DNA of 64,000 nt, taken from contig OW203985.1 in NCBI GenBank assembly GCA_934047225.1, positions 4,109,501-4,173,500 of the forward strand. Reading direction: 5' to 3'. Positions 1-11,177 of the stretch are shown piece by piece (positions within the stretch are counted from its first letter, which is position 1; each line of letters begins with the position of its first letter). A program made the position numbers and the translations under genes. The DNA comes from Ypsolopha sequella (Eukaryota; Arthropoda; Insecta; Lepidoptera; Ypsolophidae). The notes under the pieces were generated by a model. The model was given only the letters and a program-made list of their open reading frames with translations. It ran no database searches and was not told the DNA's origin.

Positions 1-780
1 ACAATAACACGAAAAAACTGACGGCACTATATCACTGCGACACGAGATTACCGTAACATTAAATATCGAAAAGGGCTGATCACCTTGTTCACCAAAATAT
101 CATAACAGTATATTTACAACAAAACATCAGTCGTCGAAAATTCTATTTATAGAATAAAATACCTACCTACTGCCTCGAGCGCGTAAACAAACAAAGAATG
201 TATTTACCTAGCCGAAATCGGATCTAAATGAGCGGACAATCCAATGATGCAATGTATACGTATGTACTCAAAATAAAACGAAATAAAACGAAATAAAATA
301 TACTCGCACCAAAAAAATATCTCGCAAAATACGTGGGTAGATTTAACTTTTCGGGCGATACAAAACTTGTAACACGTTATGAAACTTAAAATGTGAACTA
401 TTTACGAGCAGAGTTGAATCACTTCGAGAACATTTGAAAAGATTGGGTCGGGAGTTACATGTAAAAAATGGTACCTAACAGTGTTGAGCAAAATGCTGAC
501 TTTGAGTTTAATTAATTTTACGTATGGGGTTTATAAGGGCTGATAATTAATCCCGGGGAGTGACGGGGGGGGTTTAATAAAGAAATATAGTGGACTGTAA
601 CAAACAATTGGGCTGAATGGATAACCAATTCCAGAACACAAGATAAGGTGTCAAATTAATACCCGGCACCGGGTCTATAAAATTTTGTTATTTGTTTAAA
701 CAAAATGGGTGATCCAAAAGGATATAATTATATTATCTGAGCTGAATAATAATAACAAACGGGATGAACGTGAGTTTATT
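1..780. other. AT-rich non-coding DNA
   Basis: No gene or recognisable element is visible. Three tandem copies of the 10-bp unit aaataaaacg lie at 271-300. Confidence 0.6.
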
Positions 781-920
781 CTGTGCCGGGGGCGGGGGGC
801 CGGTTCTATACCGATAAATGGAATGTTCTAGGCGGCGGCGGTTCTAATTACCTACCCGCAATAGGTATTCGAGACCACAAAATATTTTTTGCCGGGAAAG
901 GGGGCAAAATATGTAACCGG

Positions 921-1034
921 GTGAAAATGGACTGTAGTAAATCGACGGGGGCTGGTTCAGTAACGGTTCGAAATATGTTTTATCAAAATGTGAAAATGGA
1001 CTGTAGTAAATCGAGGGGGCTGGGGGGGGGGGGG
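921..1034. repeat. Short direct repeat in G-run-rich DNA
   Basis: A unit of about 34 bp beginning gtgaaaatggactgtag occurs at 921-955 and again at 990-1023. The second copy runs into a G homopolymer. The surroundings (780-1085) are rich in G runs. An open frame crosses this stretch on each strand, but composition is skewed and there is no codon-like pattern. Confidence 0.6.
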
Positions 1035-1285
1035 TTTGACGGCTCGAAGTGACCAAAAAATTGGTCACTACCGGCTCGAAGGTCCAAAATGTAACCGCGG
1101 GGTTACAGAACTGCAGGGCTGATGGAATTTGAGTAGGTATTGATTGGAAATTTGTGGGTAAACTGACTGACCTTTGATCTGAATGTTGTGGGCGAGCCGA
1201 CGAATGCGCTGACGGGCTGAGCCTTCTTGTTGGGCTGATGAAGCTGGCGTTTTGGTCAGGAATGTGCAGAATGTCTTGGTGTAAC

Positions 1286-1315
1286 GTGAACACTACACTG
1301 GTGAACACTACACTG
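1286..1315. repeat. 15-bp tandem duplication
   Basis: gtgaacactacactg is present twice head to tail at 1286-1300 and 1301-1315. No function can be inferred. Confidence 0.8.
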
Positions 1316-1339
1316 TCACAACCTAAATGGTAGGTACGC

Positions 1340-1570
1340 GATATTATTTGTGCTGGCGGCGCGAATGTATGCACATACGTATCGTTAGGTCGACGGTTGC
1401 GGCGAAACAGAGAGTGAGCCAACGCGCGGGTTGGCGCCAGCGCGCGGGTGCGCAGACGTGCGCCTCGGGAGGCTTGTCGAGCCGAACAGACTGAGTGAAT
1501 CAGCGCCCGCGCGCGCCTCGAGCCGGCGCGCGGTGCGAGACTAGTCATCCGGCGCATGCGCGCGGATTCG
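1340..1570. other. CpG-rich patch
   Basis: This stretch is clearly richer in G+C and in CpG than its AT-rich surroundings, with many cgcg and gcgc words between 1425 and 1565. It could be a promoter-proximal region of an unseen gene or part of a GC-rich transposon. No exon, splice pair or initiator can be assigned, so no promoter is claimed. Confidence 0.4.
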
Positions 1571-1589
1571 TCACGCTGTAGCGTGAACA

Positions 1590-1762
1590 GGGAAAGTGTG
1601 TTGGTTTGTTGATTTGTCCTTCTTTCACATGGCAGCTGCAGCAGAGCAACGGATTGAGATGATTTTTGGCATAAAGATAGTTTATGGGCCGGAATGTTTT
1701 ATTTTTATCCAGAAAAAAATGCAAACTAAGCAAGCGTGGGCGAAACCGCGGGCAAAAGCTAG
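1590..1762 (+). mobile_element. Helitron-like 3' end (truncated repeat)
   Basis: The right end reads gggcaaaagctag followed by t, preceded by a gcgtgggcgaaaccgcg segment. A terminal CTAG|T just downstream of a GC-rich, partly palindromic stretch is the 3'-end layout of Helitrons. The upstream text (ttggtttgttgatttgtcc, then a gatttttggcata block) belongs to a repeat familiar from lepidopteran genomes. The 5' boundary is not visible and is placed where similarity to the family appears to begin. Confidence 0.5.
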
Positions 1763-2855
1763 TAAACTATAAATATTAAATTGTTGTGTCATCAAAGATT
1801 TTTTGTCTGTTGTCCGATACTAACGGACGAATGAAAGCTGTCAAAATGTTATAAACCGAATAATTTTAATAAAAATAAATCCAGTAAAGGAGTGGAAGAT
1901 TGGCTATTCATGTGGAAAACCGCAAAGTATATTCTTTGCGATCTCGCCTCAAGCAAAATTGTCTTGCAAACATCCAAAAGTTGTCAAATTACATAAAGGC
2001 AATAAGAGTATGATATTATAAAACGACATAAAAAGCGACCCTCATCAAATTCTGTAACTTTTATCTCTGCTACATACAAAATCGTGAAGAGGGTTCAGAG
2101 TTCATTAACTCATTTGACTTGACTTGACTGCGGGTTTTGGATCAAAACTCAGACAGACTGACGGGACAAAAGATTTCTCTATAGAATTTTATCTTCAATT
2201 GTGATGAAAATATAATAGAGAATTGTACACGACAGACAGAAAAAAAATCTAAATTGACAGAAAAAAAATCTTTGCTTTTAATAACTTTTTTGTAAATATT
2301 TTTTATTGCATGGGCATATTGACACTGTTACCATAAGTTTCAAGATTACTAACTTAGATTAGGGAAAAGGGTTACTATAAGTATTTTTTTTATGCAAGTG
2401 CTCGTAAAGGCCAACTTTTTATGCATCAAAACCGAACAGAAAGTCGATTATTTTGCCCTAGGGCTTTATTATTATTATTTTTTCAATTTATTTACGAGAA
2501 GTTGGCTAACCATTAACCTTTCCTGTGTACCATAAATGTTATACTTCTTTTTCCACTGTTTAACGGCTCTGGATATAATCTTTTTGAGCCAATCATTAAC
2601 TTGCAAAATTTTAACAATGTAACTTTCAACTTTAATAATTAAATTGTTTTCTCTGATTCTAAAAAAAAATACCGGTTTGGCCGGTAACATATAGACTTTT
2701 CGGAAGTCCCTAAACAGACTGCATAATTTCCCCTGCTTTTACTCTCCTATTTTAAAGGCGAGCGATCTTCGTCCTAGGTGTTGTCAACGCTTTTCATCAG
2801 GTGCTGTAGTGGCCAAGGAGAAGCTTATTTTGTTTAAACAAAATCACTCTTTGTA
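1763..2855. other. AT-rich non-coding DNA
   Basis: No gene is seen. The only regularity is a 16-bp direct repeat (gacagaaaaaaaatct) at 2235-2250 and 2256-2271. Confidence 0.6.
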
Positions 2856-3055
2856 AACACTAATAAAAGTCTTCTTGTACGCGTTTCACTACTATATTTA
2901 CTTAACTAGTGCGACTAGTTTCGTCTATTTAACATCGTCGGGCTAGTTGGCCAATTAGGCCATGTAGCCCGACGATGTGAAATAGACGAATCTAGTCGCA
3001 ATAATTAAGTAAATAAAATAGTGGAACTCGTACAAGAAGACTTTTATTAGTGTTA
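2856..3055. mobile_element. 200-bp foldback element
   Basis: Two arms of about 95 bp are near-perfect inverted copies around a centre near 2955. The left arm starts aacactaataaaagtcttc and the right arm ends with its reverse complement; both include the catcgtcgggct block. The layout is that of a foldback MITE. No convincing target-site duplication is visible at its edges. Confidence 0.8.
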
Positions 3056-3490
3056 GAATGAAGTTCCATGAAGGCGTCACACCTTACAGTATAAATTACT
3101 CTTTTTAAAGCTTAACAGTTATTTTCAATAAATTAGAACAAAAAGTTCAGTATGAGAAATAAATAAATGAATATTAATAGTCAACCTTGTCCACCGAGTA
3201 AATTATCCACCTCGTTAGTAATTTCAGAGATTACCCGAAATTGCTGAAATGTATAATGGAGTGCCTTGAGCAATTTACATGAGAACAAAAGAGAGAATAA
3301 TACAGCCTTGTGATTTTTAGCGCTCGAATGATAATGGTACTTTTACCCTATTAGCTTATACTGGCCATAATGATATCTCGGGATTACGGCCCTTTAATTT
3401 TATGGAGGGCCTTTGTAAGATGAATGCTAGTTTTTGGATTCAGTTTTTTTATGTTTTTGAATATATTATTATGTAAGTAGGTATGAGTTT
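3056..3490. other. Non-coding DNA
   Basis: No gene or repeat boundary is recognised here. Confidence 0.5.
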
Positions 3491-3631
3491 TATAGTGCGT
3501 ATAATATAGCTTGAGCCCTGTGATAGCTGTCAGCGCTATGCATATTTGAGCATGAGAAAGAGAGTTAGAAATACAAATTGTGTAGCGCTGTCCTGCTGTC
3601 ACAGGGCTCAAGCTATATTATACGCACTATA
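3491..3631. mobile_element. 141-bp MITE with about 45-bp inverted ends
   Basis: The ends are tatagtgcgtataatatagc and its inverted counterpart, followed on both sides by ttgagccctgtga-type sequence. The terminal bases allow a TA duplication, as for Tc1/mariner-mobilised MITEs. The centre is not coding. Confidence 0.8.
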
Positions 3632-3647
3632 GGATTCCGTCATATAG

Positions 3648-3890
3648 GGGCCCTTTTACGCTTGGATTTTTCTCAAGATTCAAACAGAAGGTAAAAAATT
3701 AAATGTGAATTCAACAGCTCATTTTTTTCATATTTTTTTTAACGTTATCTAATGATATCTAATTACAGCTCAAAAAGCAAAATTTGATGAAACACTGTCA
3801 TAATAGCTGTCAGGATCGTGATTGCCTCGGTTTTATGCAAAGTTAAGCAAGTTGTAAAATTTTGATCTATACTGAAAATAAAAAATACAG
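3648..3890 (+). repeat. Interspersed repeat, copy paired with 55744-55995
   Basis: The sequence from ggattttt through aaaaagcaaaatttgatgaa to ttgcctcg closely matches 55744-55995 in the same orientation, with small indels. The 55.7-kb copy runs into the gtgcgagtt repeat, so both are probably internal parts of that widespread lepidopteran family. Confidence 0.75.
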
Positions 3891-3999
3891 ACGTCGTTCT
3901 TGTAAAGATCAATAAGTTAATACACGTTTCTATAAATTTTTCAATAGTGGTTTTAATTTAAATTTATTTTTGTTTCTCCAAAATTGTAATTGGTGTGTA

Positions 4000-4000
4000 T

Positions 4001-4024
<24 letters not shown>
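4000..4024. repeat. (TA)n microsatellite
   Basis: An uninterrupted run of about twelve TA dinucleotides. Confidence 0.95.
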
Positions 4025-4031
<7 letters not shown>

Positions 4032-4129
4032 ATATATTATTTTATTGTTATGTCGTTGTTGCTTTTATATTGTGCATAATACCACCTACCGAAATTTATG
4101 TTTAATTGTAGATGATCCATGATCAGCTG

Positions 4130-4296
4130 AAAATCAGCGCTGTGTAAACATGTTTTACCATTCTCACAGCATATGCTGAGATGTCTCCTTTTTGTTTAAT
4201 GTATTTTTGTATTTAATTATGTTGTGGTACTTTTATCTATTTTTTTAGACAAATAAACTTTTTCTATTTCTATTCTATTTTATTTCTATTTCTAAA
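4130..4296 (+). mobile_element. LINE-like 3' end with (TTTCTA)n tail
   Basis: A non-coding stretch ends in aaataaac followed by repeated ttctattt words up to about 4296. An AATAAA-like signal immediately before a simple-repeat tail is typical of non-LTR retrotransposon 3' ends. No reverse-transcriptase homology is seen upstream, so clade and 5' limit are unknown. Confidence 0.45.
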
Positions 4297-6423
4297 TAAA
4301 AGGTTACCGTTTCTGGGAAAATTGTTTTTTTTGTAACTATTTCACAAATTCGGCGCTTTTTGAATATCTCGCCATCTTGCACCTCTTGATGAGAAATGGG
4401 TCGGAGGGCGGTGGAGGGGAAAGGAAAATTTTAAAATTGTTTAACTGTTCAGTATACAAGGCGTTATTGCCTCTCAGTTCTGGAAATAATAAATGAAAAT
4501 GATTAATAAGAGAACGCGCTTTTCTCAAAGAAAATAGAGCCTCATATCATTTTATTTAATAATTGGAGTTTCTTTCAAGAAACACAATATTTTCATTCGT
4601 TTGTTATTTATCACAAATGAGGTTCACAAAATGAGCTCTTAAATTTCCAAGTATGATATAATTTACACTAGCTTTTACACGTTGATTTCGTTTGTATTTT
4701 CCTTTTTAAGTATATATCACTCTCCTGCTTGCTATGCAAAAAATTACGTCGATTCGTTGCTCCATCGCTGCGTGAAAAAACGACAAACGAACAAACCATC
4801 AAACAAACTTTCTTATTTATAATAGGGGTTCGGGTTATTATGTCACCGGCCGTACCTGATTTAAGGAGAAACTAGTTTTGTCTAGTGCCCAGAGTGAACT
4901 CAGGCGAAGCTTTAATCAGTTTATTCAGGGTTCCGCAAAATCAACAGAAGTAGGTATTGCAAGCATGACCGATACTGCCTGCTGTTACCACTCTCCCAGA
5001 ATTTCACCTACCATCGCAATTGGCCTAAGCGTTCTTGATTTGCACAAATACATAGACACAAAAAAGACATTAAGTGTTCGCTATGAAGGTTTTTGCTCAT
5101 TGGAGAACCCCAAAAAGCAAAAATGAAGAAAGAAACCAAAAGAAATCTGTCAACAAAGGGCAATTAGGGGCCAAAAAATTGAAACATTCTCGTGTCATCC
5201 TGTCATGAGCTGGCTAATAAGTATCATCAATCACCTTTGTTCTTTGAACCTTAAGTAATTCAGCTTCAAAAGAAATTTTAACATCTTCAAACAAAAGATA
5301 TTACTCACTGCAAGACTTTAAACACCGAGTGCTACATTCATTACCAACTTTTTTTCAGTAAATAAGACGAAGTCACAATTTCTTTATTTCACTTTCAGCA
5401 CTTAACTGGACGCGTAAAAATTGTAATCAGACTAAAGTTCGTCTGAAAACTTCTGAAGAATTTAATCAATAAAACGAAAAGGTTCCAAATTTTTTGGGAA
5501 CTTTCTACAGTTTGACTTAGCGACAGGCGTTTAAAATAAAACAAGTGTAAACTTTGTGACATCCAACTCCGTTTCGATCAGTGTTGTAAAATCAAATGGA
5601 ATAAAACAAACTCGCTCCAGATTGAAAACAAAGCAGGCGAAGCAAAACAAATTCCCTACGAAATTGAGTGTCTCATTCAATGCATTAATTCGTTGAGAAG
5701 ACACGGTTTATTTTTGTCATCCCAACGGGAAAATCGTTATACTTACTTTACAATCTATACAAAAAATATATAGCGAGGCCGAAAAACGAGCATGTGAGGA
5801 CGGAGAACGCGCCAGCGAGGCCTTATGTGCTTCTCCTATTTTGTTCTATGTGTTTTTATTACACAAAGAGTAATATAGGTGCAGTACATAGGTGTACATA
5901 GTGTACATGATGGCGGTATTACTTATTATTATTAATACAATATTGTTGGAAAAGATCACAATTAAATATGTACTGTAAAAATCTACGAGTATAAAACTAA
6001 AGATTTGCAAGGAAATAACGATAAAAGTAAACCTATTCAAGGTGTGATTTGCCCGCCACTATGATAAATTAAAAGAAAAAACGTTTTTACATATCGTGCA
6101 ATCACGGAAAGACTGAAAACATCGTTCACTTAAAAGTTATTTAAAACGTCATAAGAACAAATAATAAGAATAATATTATTCTATAATTCGTGTGCCTGGA
6201 AAATAAGCCTTTCAAAAAGAAAACCTTATGGATAAAAAATTCCAAGTCAATTGTCTTAATCTATGGAGATTTTATTCAAATTATTATCATTAGCACTTGG
6301 TACATTCATTAATTTCCCCGAAAAAAAAAGGTTAATACCGATACCTAATTTTTTGTAACAAAAAACTGGACAAAGTGACTGGGGTTGATTATTTAGCAGT
6401 TACGAGATGATTGTTATAGTCGT
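4297..6423. other. Long non-coding stretch
   Basis: Open frames here are short and show no recognisable domain. No inverted repeat, tandem array or dispersed family member was identified over about 2.1 kb. Confidence 0.5.
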
Positions 6424-6472
6424 TACCTTGTGGAAGTCCATCATCAACTTATGGATACAATTATTAATTTGC
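6424..6472 (+). mobile_element. Short Penelope-like terminal fragment
   Basis: The segment around tgtggaagtccatcat and tggatacaatt resembles 12998-13040 (tgcggaagtccatcat, tggatataat). The longer copy is judged a Penelope-like retroelement end, so this is taken as a small remnant of the same family. Confidence 0.35.
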
Positions 6473-6651
6473 AAGGTATTAGGTATTTTAGTTAGTTGTG
6501 TTACGGTCAGACAAACAGGGCGGAGGTAGGCATGTATTTATATATGTAACCTATTACTATGTAGTATATAGGATGGGATTTGGTCGGCCGCCTGGATTCA
6601 TGCTGGGGGCTCGGTTGGTGATCATTGAACCTTGTCCCTGGTCCCTGGCCG

Positions 6652-6896
6652 GGTCTCCGGTATGGGTTCGGGCGGTTGATTGAATTTCACCAATAATAAT
6701 AATAATATTTTACCATTTTAACTATAATTTTAATTGTATATATATTGCTACATAAATTAAATAAATATTTAATCTAAGTAGTTCATGTACATTTATTATT
6801 TTATTACATATATTTTTATAAGATTAAAATTTGACTTGTGAAACGTGTATTATATATACCTACTTTGCAAAATAAACTCTTTGAATTTTGAATTTT
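6652..6896 (+). mobile_element. LINE/SINE 3' tail, copy 1 of 2
   Basis: This runs from ggtctccggtatg through acataaattaaataaa to a tail of tttgaattttgaattt. It is a direct copy of 7331-7570. A short body ending in aaaataaactctttgaa plus a tandem tail fits the 3' end of a non-LTR element. The upstream caaccgcccgaa-type block also occurs near 37.05 and 37.36 kb. Confidence 0.7.
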
Positions 6897-7330
6897 TGAC
6901 AGGCACTAAGGTTTCGATTCGTAAGAAGGAATCCTAAAGCTAAAGCAAAACATGACGTGGCTTTTCTGAAAACCACTTGCAATATAACGAAATGAGTTCG
7001 GAGCCAGGATGCAATAGCAGCGGTCTGCCAGTTAGTCTTAAACCAAGATTATAGAGCTAAGCCAGGTTTTGGCTCCACTCCCAAGATACTCGTTGCTGGC
7101 GAAAGTGAGCCGGTTAAGTAAAACAAATTCACTTTTTGCGGGCTTTTGTATCTACTGTTTTATGGTGAGGAAACAATTTCTTGCGAGGATCTTCTTTGGA
7201 GATTTTTAAAGGAAATTAAAGGAACATTGCGTACTCTTTTTTGTAACGTATTTTTGCAGGGAAACCCAGCAGGTCAGCTTACTACTAAGTTATATCTAGT
7301 TGGGCTATTTTGGAATATTTTGGAATATTT

Positions 7331-7570
7331 GGTCTCCGGTATGATTTCGGGCGGCTGATTGGATTTTACCTTGTATAATATATATTTTACCTATCATTTT
7401 AATCGTAAATATATTTCTACATAAATTAAATAAACCTTTAATTTAGTTCATGTACTTTTATTATTTTATTACATATATTTTCTTTATTAGATTAAATTTG
7501 ACGTGTAAAAAGTGTATATATCTATACCTGCTTTACAAAATAAACTATTTGAATTTGAATTTGAATTTGA
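7331..7570 (+). mobile_element. LINE/SINE 3' tail, copy 2 of 2
   Basis: Second copy of the 6652-6896 unit. It shares ggtctccggtatg, acataaattaaataaa and aaaataaact before a cleaner (ttgaat)n tail. The two copies differ at many scattered positions, so they are independent insertions rather than a fresh duplication. Confidence 0.75.
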
Positions 7571-7596
7571 TATTATGTATAAAAAAACTAAACGAT

Positions 7597-7642
7597 GTAT
7601 ATTTCGGCCCACGGTATGAAGTCGTCATCAGTCGAAATATAG
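7597..7642 (-). ncRNA. Degenerate hammerhead-like motif
   Basis: On the minus strand a CTGATGA box (7625-7631) is followed after about 19 bases by CGAAAT (GAAA at 7602-7605). The intervening sequence pairs only weakly and the flanks do not form a clear stem I. It resembles the better motifs at 18301-18345 and 45214-45260 and is read as a decayed relative. Confidence 0.3.
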
Positions 7643-7723
7643 CGGGCTGAATATAATATATTGAGTAAAAAGGCATTTTTATTGTTTTAATATTAATAAG
7701 TTAACAAAAGAAATCCATAAAGC

Positions 7724-8403
7724 TTAACCCGCCACTGGTGACGTGTATTTGACTTACATTGTGGTGACCCCGGTCTCAAGCACCGGGGTTTTTCACTACG
7801 AGTTTTTCTATAATTAACTGTTTATGCTACTTTTTATTGGAAAAGTTATAAAATAAGATATTTTTTGTCAATAAAACATAGATATTTCATAAATCAAATC
7901 TCTTTTATTAACATTACACAATATCTTTGGATGCATTAAAATAATAAGGTATTTTAACAATATTTTTTTTAACTTCATGATGTAGCAACAATCTTAAATA
8001 TTTAACGATGAAATCAGCTTTAGTCAGTTTCATCACATTGGAAACATAAAATAAAGAAACATAAATGGTAATATTTCTACCAAAAAACAATTTAATACTA
8101 AAATCACTCATCTTCAACAGCCAAACAACTCGAGCAAGTAGGTACTACGTGCTCAAGGCAAACATATTTTTTACATTTATGGCAAGAGGACGGTAAGGGG
8201 CGTGGAATAAGGCAGCTACTCAAAATCGCAATGTTATTCAAAAATAAAAAAAAACATTTTTTTATAACATATTTAACAGATTTTGTTGTATTTAACTGAT
8301 TTTGTTGTAGGAGAAATTAAATTCGATGAACGGTGAAAAAAAAATAGATTTTTTCGAAGAACCCGGTCTCACAGACATAATAACGACACCAGTGGCAGGT
8401 TAA
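7724..8403 (-). mobile_element. Deleted piggyBac-like transposon
   Basis: The element is bounded by TTAA (7724-7727 and 8400-8403). Its inverted ends read TTAACCcGCCACTGGTG on the left and TTAACCtGCCACTGGTG on the right, about 17 bp with one mismatch. TTAA target duplication with CC-starting inverted ends is characteristic of piggyBac transposons. At 680 bp it is far too short for a complete transposase, but the minus strand keeps the end of one (see 8104-8226). It is therefore an internally deleted, non-autonomous copy. Confidence 0.8.
8104..8226 (-). pseudogene. piggyBac transposase C-terminal cysteine-rich end
   Basis: The minus strand reads LPSSCHKCKKYVCLEH, then VVPTCSSCLAVEDE and a TGA stop at 8104-8106. 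The spacing CxxC, then CxxH, then CxxC at the extreme C-terminus matches the cysteine-rich zinc-binding domain of piggyBac transposases, which helps bind the transposon ends in the nucleus. The catalytic DDD core and N-terminus are absent, so this is a relic. The tail lies about 380 bp inside the left TTAA end. The reading frame upstream of about 8226 is not recognisable. The zinc ligands look preserved, which suggests a fairly recent deletion. Confidence 0.75.
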
Positions 8404-9010
8404 AAAGCACATTATATTTATTAACCTGCGCTTTGCAATTTAAAGCATCTTAAATCTTTTGAAATCTAATTTCTTGTCAGATTTTGGTGATTTACACAAA
8501 CGTATCCCAAAATTTCCAAATGTCAACGATAAAAATAAAGTAGATAGATACAGAAACAACAACACAACTTTTAACATTTTCTCATGTTCTCTTCAGTTGT
8601 ATACAAATATAAAAAAAACAGTTACGAGTACATCCGCATTAAAATATATTATTAAGTTTTAGATTTTGCCAGGCTTTCCCAAAGGCATCAAAAATATTCA
8701 TTGCAACGTATTTTAGAGTAGCCATGATCGTGACTTCATTTAATTACCGAAACGCCACAAAGAGATACATCGATCTGCAATCAATCAAAAATGTAATTAA
8801 ATTATTTTTCAAGGGGACCTCATGCATGAAAATGGAACCGAATTTTTTTTTCCTACCCTAGCGTGGAGTGTCATTTTCCTACACAAATTTGACCGGTTTT
8901 TTATAAAAGATCCGGCAATTTGGCAATACTCCCATCAATCTGCCTGTTTGAGAGCTATACTCTTACCCTGCCTTTGGGGGGGTTTGCAAGTAAGATGGTG
9001 GTACCACAGT
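8404..9010. other. Non-coding DNA between TTAA elements
   Basis: No gene is seen. The last bases (tggtggtaccacag) resemble, partly inverted, the short spacer after the next element (gtggtggtacctc at about 9509). Confidence 0.5.
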
Positions 9011-9504
9011 TTAAGGCGAATGGATACGCCAACTGCAATTTGGACCTGTATTTGAAGGCCTACTCCTCCCACACGGGTTGTCCAAACACTTTCATAAAAA
9101 TATGTGATAGGCATTATAGAGTCAAAAATAAATTTTAGGTTTCATAAACTGTTTTTCTATTGTAAGTTTTGACAAAAAAAACGAAAGTCATCGAAAGTTT
9201 CACATGATTAACACAAGAATTCTCTTACTCCTTCCAAACGCCTAAAGCGATTTTAATTATTATTTCACCAAATTATAGGAAATTTATAGATCTACAAAAT
9301 TCAAGTTCAAAATTTGTTTTCCATTCTTGGCGTCCATGTGAAAAGTATTATTTTCTCCTATATTGCGCTAGCCGGAGACGCAGTAGTTGTCGTAACAGCC
9401 ATTTTACAAGGCACGCTGAAATGAACATTATTTCAATGTTAATTCCGTTGATATTTGTACCGACACACATCGAGTTGCTTATTTAGCGTGGTCATACGCC
9501 TTAA
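9011..9504. mobile_element. TTAAGGCG element, family 2, copy 1
   Basis: TTAA-bounded (9011-9014 and 9501-9504), with ends TTAAGGCGAATG and CATACGCCTTAA. The right third, from gtgaaaagtattattttctcc to cgccttaa, matches the right third of 49732-50205. Family 2 shares only its terminal bases with family 1 (for example 9579-10002), which suggests mobilisation by the same transposase. No coding capacity is recognised. Confidence 0.7.
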
Positions 9505-9578
9505 AAGTGGTGGTACCTCTACAGTCAAGCCTACCGCAGCTCCACCACATACCGATCGATCGATCTGTTTAAGAACCT

Positions 9579-10002
9579 TTAAGGCGATACGTAAAAGTTT
9601 AAGCGTCCCTGTTACTCCATATGCGAAAAAACTCTCATTGCAAGTGGGACGGATTCGTGGAAAAGTAGCAAAAAGTCGGTTTTTATTGATATGAAATGTA
9701 CTAAGCTATTTTGTCAAAAAGATTTTCAAGGAGACTTTACAAATACATAATATCCACATTTTGAATGCAATTTTTCAACGAAATTAATTAGGATTTCAGA
9801 ATTACAGGAAAAAATTAAACAATTTAGATGTCTTTTCGGAATTAAATTCTGTCAAGAAAATTTCATCCAATCGCGTTTTCCTTCAGATAGAATCTTAATC
9901 AAATACTCCATAAACATTTACGTAAAAATGAAATACGTAAATGACGTTATAGTGAAGAAAATGGATTCGAAAAAAGATAAATATTTTTTCGTATCGCCTT
10001 AA
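9579..10002 (+). mobile_element. TTAAGGCG element, family 1b, copy A (full length)
   Basis: A 424-bp element with perfect inverted ends TTAAGGCGATACG / CGTATCGCCTTAA. The sub-terminal block tgcgaaaaaactct then gggacggattcgtggaaaag is shared with 24150-24494, 54378-54801 and 59098-59240. Only about 75 bp separate it from the family 2 element on its left. It is a non-autonomous TTAA-specific element; no transposase is encoded. Confidence 0.85.
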
Positions 10003-11177
10003 AACAGATGACACTGATGATAATTCTGAAAGACACCAGCAAGCAATACAATACAATAGTGTCTATTGCACATCAAGAAAACAAACTAAAGCGACAATTT
10101 GAAAACTTTTTTTTACTTAAAACCAAGGTAAAATTCACGGTCTTATCATTAAAAAGCGATCTCTTCCAGACAATCTTTAGATGGAGGAACTCCTAAATGA
10201 AAAAAACGTTAGCCCATTTGTATAAACATACAATGTTGTAGAGAATTATAGTTGATAAATATATTTCAGGCGACATTTTGTCGACAACAGAAAGATGTTT
10301 GAAGTACTAACATAGCATTATTGTTTTAACGGTCTATCAATTTTAAACAGCTAGATTACTTATAAGTACCTACTTTCTAGTTTCTATTTCGTATAAAATT
10401 TCAGCCACAGAATCATTTTCATTTGTTTGAATATTAACAAGGCAGGTACGTAAATTCCTTTATGCGTATTTTCATCCCCTCGGGTCGTCCCAATGACCGC
10501 TATTTTCGTTTTGAGAGAAAGGATCAAATTTAATTTTATGTTTGTTCCTGTCATGTAAGTGTACAATTTTCGGACCCTCTTTATCAGTAAGAGTGGCAAG
10601 CATTTCAATTATAAACAATTTAATAATTAATTAAGGTAGAAGTGGTTGCCTAATTAAAATTGCCATTAAGAAAAACGAAGGGTATTTTTGGATAATCTGT
10701 CGGATGTGTTTTCAATAATTAGAGACACTTTCAGACGGACCGCTATATTTAATTTTTTTGTTTAAATTTTTCAAATCAGTAGGTTACACTTTTTACAAAA
10801 TAAGCATATTAGATGGCTATGGACTGGTCTATTTTTTTTAATAGTTGTCAATCAAACAAAATAATTAGAGATTTAATTTTTAGGTTTCTGTACTGCTGTC
10901 TGTCCTTATGTCGTCCGTATGTCACTGCATCATCATTTTTATCAAGTCTTTCGTAATAGTTATTATTGAATGAAAAATACTTTTTATGTACTTAGTGGTT
11001 GCCTAGAAGAAACAGTTTTCCATGACATTTCGTAGATTTCACTTAGTTTTATTTGAGCACCCTTAAATAGCACCTATACAAAAATTATAGAAATTCAGAA
11101 TATCTAAAAAAATCAGAAGAACTTGCAAATCCGTAAGCTTCCATAAAGAAGCTGTACGAGTATTGACTGTTGTACAA
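10003..11177. other. Non-coding DNA
   Basis: No gene. A stretch near 10890-10930 (tgtctgtccttatgtcgtcc) resembles the interior of common lepidopteran repeats but is too short to assign. Confidence 0.5.

Noticed and set aside
844..1557. 237-residue minus-strand open frame, the longest in the window
   Set aside because: It crosses a CpG-rich patch, a 15-bp tandem duplication and a direct repeat. Its translation is R/A- then P/S-biased with no domain, so it is best explained by composition.
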